Part shown: piece by piece, positions 56,457 to 64,000 of the stretch
Numbering within the stretch: position 1 is the first letter of the stretch
Layout: every line of letters starts with the position of its first letter
Assembly: GCA_965178125.1 (NCBI GenBank)
Contig: OZ237736.1
Coordinates: 992,001 to 1,056,000, forward strand
Length of the DNA stretch: 64,000 nt
Source: Bilabrum cf. latius
Lineage: Eukaryota > Bigyra: Bicosoecida > Bigyra > Bicosoecida
Direction of reading: 5' to 3'
Made by a program: the position numbers and the translations under genes
Notes under the pieces: model-generated
What the model saw: the letters and a program-made list of their open reading frames with translations, nothing else
The model's database searches: none
What the model was told of the DNA's origin: nothing

Positions 56457-59400
56457 ATGGTTCCGCAAGCAACCGCTTCGCGCTCGACTCCAACCTACCC
56501 CTTGTTCCACGCTTGTCCACTCATGGATACGTATACCGAATCAACCGCCCATTCTGATAATCAGAGTAACACTTCACGGGCTCCCAATACCGCGTCAAAG
56601 GACTCTGTCGACATGGTGCTGGCAGCAAGCGCGGCTGCGTCGGCTGCTGAAGCCATAGAGAGGCAAATGTTGGCAGAAACAGACGAGCGGCTGCGGCTGT
56701 AGCATAGACTAGCACAAAATGCGGACAGTGATAGCCGCAAACTGGCTGAGGAGGGGCCTGAAGGGTCAGACAGCTCGCAATCGGCAACAACCAGGCAGAT
56801 TGCGCGGCTGATGAATTAGACTCGGATGATGCAGGTCCGAGTCGAACGAGAAAAATCGCAGGCAGCTGCCGTACGGGCTGAGCTTGAGGAGGCCCAGCAG
56901 CACATCGCTCACTTGAAGAACGCGCTCAGTCGCAGTGCAGCTGGCACTGGCTAGGAGACACTGGCAAGGCTGCACTCACGGTGCGAGCACCAAACTCGCC
57001 AAATTGCCGGGCTCCAAATGGAAAAAGTGAGGCTGTAGCAAAGTTTGGACAGTGCGCAAGCAGAGGCTGATTCGAAGCGGCCGGAGCAAGAACGACTGCG
57101 GGAGACTGTGGATGTGCTGCGAGACAGTCTGGAAGACGCCCGCCAGGAGGTGCTGCGGTGCCAGCAGCAGTTAGATTCCGCAAAGGAAGATACTCAGGCC
57201 GCCCTTTCTGTTGCATCAAGCTACAAGGAGACGTTGAACCGCCGTAGCACAGCCATGGACATATCGCAGCGAGTTGCATACGACCGCGACCTCCGAACCG
57301 CGGTGGAGCGAGCCGTGGCAGCAGCGAAAGAAGCGTGGACACATAGATCGGAAGAATTAGCACGTTAGCTTAAGGTACAAGTCAACGAACTACAAGAGGA
57401 GCTGGTTTTGGTGCGAGAGGATGGACAGTTTGCTCAGGAGAGTCTCGCTGTCCGGCTGCAAGCGCAGTACGAGGAGGCAACCGGGAGGGAGCGAGAATAG
57501 ATTCGAGCCGAGATTTTGGCCCTTCGCGATCTTGTGGAATCGGATGCTGCGCGCACACGCCGTGACCACGACACTCAGCTCAAGCAGCAACTGCAGTTCT
57601 CGCTCAAGGCCGCCGCGTGCTTCCGGCTCGGTGCCGTAGCTGCTCGGTTTGTTCTCAAAAGGAAGATGAAGTCCATGGCGCAGTGGAAACAGGTAATGCA
57701 TGGATACTCACAGGCAAGACGGGCTAGAATTGCCATGGGCATGTGGTACCTGGGTCGCAAGCGGCGAGCAGAGTCGGCCAGGACCGTGCTCCGATACTGG
57801 CACGCTCTCGCGAGGCTGCGCGGGTGTGGCGTTGAGGCGGAGCTACTCAACGGTCTCGTTGGCCCGAAGCGTGCAGCGGACAGCCCAGAGCAAGCTTCGA
57901 AGTATGCCGTTGTTCGCACTTCACTGACTCGAGCCGAGGCGCTTGCGGGTACCAGACTCGCCCCAACAGCATGGCCGCGGGAGCAGGACCAAGGCCTCCA
58001 CGATGCACGGGCACGTGACCATGAAGCTATAGTTCCACGTGAATCAGCGGGTGATAGAACACTGAGAGGATACGAGACGCTCCATACACCGTTTCAAAGG
58101 CAAGGCGTCCGTCCTTGGAGCAGGTCTTTGAACCCCAGCTAGGCCTTGGTGAAGTTCGGTACTGACAGGTATGGCGAGCCACAGATGGCTAGAACAATAT
58201 CGTCACCTTCCATGGGAACTGCTGACGAGCTGATCAGGCCAAATACTCGACCGGTTTCTGCCGGTGATGATAAGCCAGCTGCGCAATAGCTGCAAGACTC
58301 AAAAAACACGGGCTGCATTCTCGCAGTGGTGCTTGGCAACCTCACGGCACACCAGAGTGCTGCGCTGCGTCCATCTGCTTCCGAGCTCCTGCTCCACTCG
58401 GCCAGAGCCATTGAGGATGCGTAGTACGCTCAAAAGCTAGCCAGGTCCTGCCGTAACGTGCCAGGAGATACATTGCTGCATCCAGCGGAGGAGCTTTGGC
58501 AGCGCAGTAGAGCTGACAGCCTCACACCACTTGGACCAACTTTATCTGGTTGGACCGACGACTGGGACATTGTGGAGCACCACAAAGATTTCAGACATAC
58601 TGATAAAACTACTGTGAGTACGGGGCAAGCCAGAGCCCTTTCACCGCAGGACCGGGCTCGCTTGCTCCCCTGGGGAGGCATCGGAAGCAGTGTAGCCGAG
58701 CAGATGCGCCGAGAGAAGGCGCTTTCTTCCCCTAGTCAAGGAGTCAGCGCACCGAGTCCCACCACCGAGTCTCCAAGAAGAAGCGATTCAAGCAGTGTGC
58801 ACGAGGCACTCCAATCTACCCGTTCAAGCGCGGCAAGGTCAGACGTTCCTCGAGCGAGCACTGCCGCAGAGGTAGCCCTCCCAGCGCTGCTCGAGATGCG
58901 AACCAAACGGGCCAGGCTGAACGCAGCAATGCGCTTGAAAGGGCCGACCCAGGTTCACTCCAGTGCATAGAATCCAGACAGCCCTGCAGGCACTGCAAAG
59001 CCGCTGGCGCCATTGGACGACTCGACAGTGGCTAAGCTCGACTCCATGATCGCGAGAGCACGGGAATCGTCTCCGGTTCGTATCGGCAAACGTCTTACCC
59101 CAGACGCACGCAATGTAGTCGAGGTGCACCCACCACCAGGCGTAGTATTGCCGCATTGCGACGGCGACACAGTCGCTGCACCAAGCACAATCAGCCTGGG
59201 CGCGCTGCCTCGCATGGTGGTCCGGATGCGGCGGCGGCGGCCGGGACCTCGGGTCACTCCCGACACGAGCAGTCAGCCGCAGCAATCCATGCTGTTTCGC
59301 ATGAGTGAACAGTCAAAGGTTCTGTTCGTGGAGGGGCATCGCTTGCGCGGCTTGGCCAGACTGTCGGGTATCATGCGTCGGGTGTACATGCGTAAGCTGC

Positions 59401-59636
59401 ACCTCGGATTCACAGCGTTACAAAGGCACTACATGCAAACTGGTATCCAGTTGAGGTTACGCGACGTGCCATCGCCCTCAAGGACGCATGAAGAAATCAG
59501 TTATGCTTCCAGGACGGATGTCGATGAGATGGCAGCCCTGCGGAAAGCGCTTGCCGAGGTATCGGCGAAATTGCGGCAAGCAATTCGGGACAAGGGCAGG
59601 GCAGAAAGGGCTCTCATCGCTGCCGGGGTCGATTGA
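56457..59636 (+). CDS. coiled-coil protein with Trp-rich helical repeats
   Basis: A 1,059-residue intronless frame with about ten in-frame TAGs and a TGA stop. Residues ~50-360 are a long coiled coil (Glu, Gln, Arg, Ala heptads), where many TAG codons sit at positions that suit Gln. Residues ~390-460 contain basic helical repeats with regularly spaced Trp (MAQWKQVMHGY, GMWYLGRKRR, VLRYWHALARLR), and a similar helical patch recurs near the C-terminus (VEGHRLRGLARLSGIMRR). This resembles Sfi1-type centrin-binding or IQ-like repeats, which would fit a basal body or centrosome role, but the match is weak. A Ser-rich middle region is probably disordered. No enzyme motif seen. Confidence 0.75.
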
Positions 59637-59771
59637 AATGCACCGATGACTGCAACAGGATCAGAGCTATTCTAGACTTCCCAATGAATTTCTCATCCAC
59701 AACACTGCACACAATCCATGGATTAGGCTTGCTCGCAGATTCCAACCAAGACGAGACCCGCTGCCTGCACT

Positions 59772-62700
59772 TCACTCCTTGGTACCAACGGTGAACATGC
59801 GGATCTGGCGAACATCAAAGAATGGCAGGTCTAGATTGCGAAGATATACTACGCTCCACAGATTGCGCTGCATCCATGCCTGGGTGTCTTCCGTAGGCGA
59901 GTACCGCTCCACAACGAGTTCGTGTGGGCGGGGCAGCACGCCGACGAGCGTGTCATCCTGGATGCAGCGAAGGACCGCCTCGTCGTCAACAGAGCCGCCG
60001 CCCGCCTGGATGAGGTTCATGACTCTGGGGCGCAGATGCCGCAGGGCCAGCTTGATTTCTCGGAGCGGAAGCATCGACTGCTGTTCTTCCAGCCATGTCT
60101 GCAGCTGCTCCCTGTACCGTCTCTGCGCAGTGAGATCAGCACCTGCCTGGTCTTCCTCCCCGTCAGCAGGGGCAGCCTGATCTTCTTCGGGTGAAGCGCC
60201 ATCAGCTGGTCGCACACCATCGGTGGCCATTGGCACAACGTCAGGAGACGTTCCTTTTCCGGCGTCTTCGCCGGGATCGCTCTGCCCATCACCGCCCTCC
60301 GCATCACTGGAGCTTGCCTCTTCGGGCAGCGGATCCATCACGTCATCCACCACAAAAGTCTCTAGCCTGTGCAGGATCGCTGCCTCCTTCACGAGCGCGT
60401 AGATCAGGTACGCATGACCATCGTACTGATACTGAATCACGTTACGAAACATCTGCAGCAGTCGCTGCAGTTGCAAGACGCTGTCCGGGCCGCGAAGCAC
60501 CTCGGATGGGTCGCCGAGAACCGTGAGCAAACTCGCAATCTTTGTGCCAGTCACCATGTGCACTCGTTTCACGAACACAGACACATTGCTGAGAACCAGC
60601 ATGAGCAGCGAATGCATGCGGCGATGGTTGCTGGAGCCGTTCACGAGCACCTTGTGCGCTGTGAGGTACAGCAGGTCACCATGGCATCCCTCGAACGCAG
60701 GCAAGCCGATCATCGGTGGCAGCTCTGCAGCTGACACAGTCTTGTTCAGCTGCACGCAGAAGCTCCTGTAGCCGCTTAAGAACAGCAGGATGAAGCAGAT
60801 TAAATGCACTGTGCCCCAGTCCTTGCTGAGCCGCTCCCTCCACAGGTAGTAGCAAAGCGGCCTGATCAAGCGGCACACATCCTCCTGCTCAACAACATGC
60901 CGAGCAAACGAACGATTCGAGTCCAGTAGATGCCACAGCAGCAAGAGGGCTTCCTGGTGGCTGCCGAGCGCCTTCATGCTGAACGGCAGTACCGTCTGCT
61001 TGCTCTTGGACGAGTTCGATAGGAACCTCACGATTGTACCAAACAGAGTCTCAAAGTCCGTGGTGTCAGTGATGCCTGCCATCAGCCCACGATACGCATT
61101 GTACACGAGCGGTCGCAACCGAGGCGAGGATTCTTGCTACAACCCGTCCTACAATGACCCGGCGCCAGCATCGGTCGAGGACCCTGCAGGCTCAGCAGGA
61201 TGATCTCTGTCCTCCCCTGCCCCAGATGCTGGACCTGCGGCAGCCTAGCCGACAGCGTGTGCACCGGGGGCCCCGTCGCCCCGCATGGCAGCCTCTTCCT
61301 CCTCCTCTGCTGCTAGATGCCTCGCGTCTTCACGGACTTTCTCCGCGTACGCCCCTGTGTCCCGCACCAAGGGCTCATCGGCGGGTGGCCGGTAGTCGAG
61401 CAGCAGCAGGAGCGCCTGAAGCGATGCATCGATGAACGGCTCCCTGCTGTCAGCCTCCATGGCAGACACGTACGGCAGCCCCCACCCTTCAGGGTCAAAG
61501 GACACCACCGTGTTGATGAGCGAGAAGAAGAGGGTGGGCAGCATGGGGCAGTCAGGGCTGATAGCAGTTTCGTACAGGGGGCACCTCGCCGAGGCCCCGG
61601 AGCCGGTGTCGACGTACAGGGGCTGCGACATGCACACGATAAGCAGGCGCAGCAGCTCTGTCCTGTTCTGTTCCCAGACTGATGACCTTGGTGGGCTCAA
61701 TGAGCGGAACACGACACCGCCAGACCACAGCAGGCTGGGCCAGATGGAGTTGGACAGGTTGGGAGCAAAGGGTGGCACCTCGCCCTGGATGACCGGCTTG
61801 GCCGGGGTTGAATCCGGCTCCCCGTCAGCCTCATCCATGCTTGCCGACTGGACATGCCCGTTCTCAGCAGAAGTGCCCGCGCTTGGTTCGTCGTCCTCTG
61901 GTGATGCCAACGCACCGGATGATGCAGCAGCAGCAGCAGCGCCGCCGCTCGCCACCCCTACATCGTCACCATCTTCGTCTATACCGGATGTTTGCTCGCC
62001 TTGCACCTCATCTGTAGATTCGTCGGATGTCTTTTCAAGGTCTTTTTGACCGCCAGATGTGCCCTCCTCGTTCCTGGCTGTTCTCGCCATGTCGGCATGC
62101 TGCTTCTTCATGGTTAGGAACCTGTCTCGGAAGAGAGCGAATTGCATGGCAGACACAGTAAACTCAGGCGTGAACAGCAGTCGCATTACACTATACACAA
62201 GGCGTTGGCCAAGGGGCGCACCATTCCCAGATTCCTGCAGCTACTGCCGCTAGATCTGCGCGGCTTCGGAGCTCAGCTGGCTGGACGAGCCTGCCGCACT
62301 CTGGTCGGGCCCGGCTGTGCCGGTGACCTCGGGAGCTTCGGCGCCAGAGTCTGCCCCGCCGCTTTCCCCCTTTGCCTATTCAGAGCCAGTATCTGACGCA
62401 GTAGCATCCTCTGTGCCAGGCTGGTCAACTGTGGTGCTCTACCCAGCCGCTGCGCTACCAGCGGCAAGCTTGTCTTCCAAGAACTGCTCGAGATAGTCGC
62501 CTACTCCGACCCAGACTTCCATAAGGTCTTCATCGTGCTGTTCCGGCGCGGTTGCAGATGAAACTGGAACACCAGCTGCCGTTTGTAGCATCGAGATTTG
62601 GTCATCCCACAGCAAGCGTTGCGTGAAGGCATCCTCCGTGTTTTCAAGCAGCACAGGCAAGATTCGAGTGAGCAAACGAACCTGCATGATAGTATTAAAT

Positions 62701-63054
62701 GAATTGCAGGGCCTTTGGTGCTAATGCTATGCCTTGTCTCAATATGGTAAGCTAAAATCACGCATGCCTCACTATGTTTAGAACAGGCCTTGAATCCTGC
62801 TTTGAAAACCGTCCAGAGTAGCGTTCCAGCGCTTCCACCAGTTTGATAACAAGCATACATAAATTTGTCGGAAGCCTGCTTCTCATTGCGCGCACGTCGT
62901 CTGGCTAGATCAGTCCAAAGATCTGCTCAACTCCAGCCTTATGATGCCAGAACCCCTCCCAAACGGGATGGTCGGGAGGAACAGTTGCCTTGCATATCTC
63001 TGTTACTGTAGCAGTTAAATCCCTTGGTGCTGGGGCTGACGCCGTATTTCCCAT
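59772..63054 (-). CDS. HID1: HID1 family Golgi/secretory trafficking protein
   Basis: HID1 (high-temperature-induced dauer 1; PF12722), a peripheral Golgi protein needed for dense-core vesicle and trans-Golgi function in animals. Exons 62773-63054 and 59772-62681 join in phase 0 (AACATA then VRLLTRILP), giving 1,063 residues and TGA. The N-terminus is MGNTASAP, so Gly2 can be myristoylated, as known for HID1. Conserved blocks: VEQIFGLI-TAG-PDDVRAMR, LLTRILPVLLEN, LLFTPEFTVS, NRTELLRLLIVCMSQPLY, LFFSLINTVVSFDPEGWGLPY, NVIQYQYDGHAYLIYAL, DDTLVGVLPRPHELVVERY and WSVVYLRNLDLPFF. About eight TAGs, mostly in acidic/Ala-rich insertions between blocks. Animal HID1 is about 790 residues; the excess is these insertions. 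Confidence 0.92.
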
Positions 63055-63205
63055 GCTGAAGATTGTCAACGCGAGCAGCCCCGCGGCGGCGCTGCCAGAT
63101 CGGAGAAAGTTCCGTGGTTCGGGGAGAGCGACAGCGGCGTTTTAGATTCGGGCTTGGCGACGCGCTGTGGTGGATGTTGTGTCTAGCAAACACAGAAACA
63201 CTTAA

Positions 63206-64000
63206 TCAAACAAGCAGCTGCCCAAGCGTAGAGGTGTCTGCCACGTACTTCATCGCCTTGACCGATGCCAGCGGGGCCTTGCCCTTGTGGAACTCGTCCT
63301 GCTTCCACGCGCTCTCAGTGGATTCCACCTTATCGTTCTCGCCGAAGACTTGCACTGACAGGCGTCGGGGCCAGTCGCTAGATGACCCGCTCTCACTTGC
63401 CCCAAGCACCCTCTCTCGATACATGCTCTCGATGTCTGCAAGCGTGACACTCCCGGCACGCAGCTGGGCCAGCCTTTCCTCGGCAGCTGCAAAATCGTAT
63501 CGCAGGGATGAGATCTCCTACCACATCCAGCTGGCAGCCTCTTCCATCCTCTACGGTTTCTTGCGATACTCTGCATCCAGAGCATCCACAAGTGCCTCCC
63601 AACGTGTGCGATTCTGCTCGCCTGATCCCTTCCCGAGCGCAGCGATCTCGACCGGGACGGTCTACTCCAAGAAGGCAGCGATGCGCCCGTCCATCAACGC
63701 AGCACTCTTTCCGCCCTGCGCAATCACGTACATGATATCCCTGGCGTCGCTGCCCCCCGTGGCACCGCTCGCCCCAGCCGCCGCTTTGCCCCGGGCGGCC
63801 AGCGACGGAGCAGTGTACGCGAGCCGCGTGCTGCTCTCGCGGTATATGGGATCAATGGGCTCTGCGGCCCCCCTGGGGGCAGCTGCAGACTGCGTCCCTC
63901 CAAAAACGATGTATCCAAGTTGCTGCTGCGTGCGCAGTGTCTCAAATGCGGGCGTTTCTACTGCGTCGCTGAGCAGACTGGCGGCAATGCTCTTCCTGGC
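63206..64000 (-). CDS. insulysin-family M16 metallopeptidase, C-terminal part
   Basis: The C-terminal 264 residues of an M16A peptidase (insulin-degrading enzyme/insulysin family). The gene continues past the right edge, so the zinc site (HxxEH) is outside the window. The visible part shows the hallmark FETLRTQQQLGYIVFGGTQ, then RIAAFLE, the region equivalent to KPKKLSAECAKYWGEI of human IDE (here KKP-TAG-RMEEAASWMW-TAG-EI), YDFAAAEERLAQL and VQVFGEN, ending at LGQLLV with TGA. Three in-frame TAGs; the one in W-TAG-EI occupies a variable polar position in the family. About 45 extra Ala/Gly residues follow GGTQ. No intron seen in this part. Confidence 0.88.

Overview
This is a gene-dense, GC-rich eukaryotic nuclear window from an unidentified protist. 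Evidence for a nuclear genome: short GT-AG introns of about 85-200 bases, usually with GTGAG or GTAAG donors; eukaryote-only proteins (ribosomal eS28, ARF GTPases, SUMO, HID1, a GPI-anchor ethanolamine-phosphate transferase, DHX37, CPT2); and no operon structure or Shine-Dalgarno spacing. I resolved 26 protein-coding genes, nearly all complete.

The main result is a non-standard nuclear genetic code: UAG is read as glutamine. In 20 of the 26 genes the conserved protein continues in the same frame straight through TAG codons, about 120 in total by eye. Several TAGs sit where homologues carry Gln: the SUMO RQG position, the CPT2 HYQDSLP segment, a DEAD-box helicase VIQxD position. Stops are TGA in 25 genes and TAA in one ARF copy; no gene ends in TAG and I saw no in-frame TAA or TGA inside a gene. 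Read with the standard code, these genes look like strings of pseudogene fragments.

Layout. 0.5-8 kb: ribosomal protein eS28 (-), an EF-hand protein (+), the intronless GPI ethanolamine-phosphate transferase PIG-O (+). 7.9-19.5 kb: an organellar-type DEAD-box helicase (-) and an intronless 2,969-residue disordered protein with a p25-alpha-like segment (+). 20-22.2 kb: two tandem ARF GTPase genes (-) whose near identity, introns included, starts and stops at the start and stop codons. 22.5-28.2 kb: an L-galactose-dehydrogenase-type aldo-keto reductase (-) and the ribosome-biogenesis helicase DHX37 (-). 28.6-36.8 kb: TMEM115-like (+), TMEM234-like (-), a membrane-anchored SDR (+), CPT2 (-), an iduronate-2-sulfatase-type sulfatase (-). 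37.1-42.4 kb: a 34-bp minisatellite that supplies the stop codon of a 1,657-residue NT-C2-domain protein (-). 42.5-56.3 kb: a RmlD-type reductase (+), LtrA membrane protein (+), SUMO (-), two secreted clan GH-A-like glycosidases (+), one with a trefoil domain, a small membrane protein (-), a TKL-type kinase (+) and mevalonate kinase (+). 56.4-64 kb: a coiled-coil protein with Trp-rich repeats (+), HID1 (-) and the 3' part of an insulysin-family M16 peptidase (-).

The genes are mostly housekeeping: secretory pathway and Golgi (ARF, HID1, TMEM115, PIG-O), ribosome (eS28, DHX37), lipid and isoprenoid metabolism (CPT2, MVK), and glycan degradation (sulfatase, two glycosidases). They are not a functional cluster. 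Mevalonate kinase and CPT2 argue against a chlorophyte green alga, but the lineage cannot be fixed from this window. Low-complexity insertions are common, in mevalonate kinase, the kinase activation loop, DHX37, RmlD and HID1. All homology statements come from remembered family motifs, not searches.
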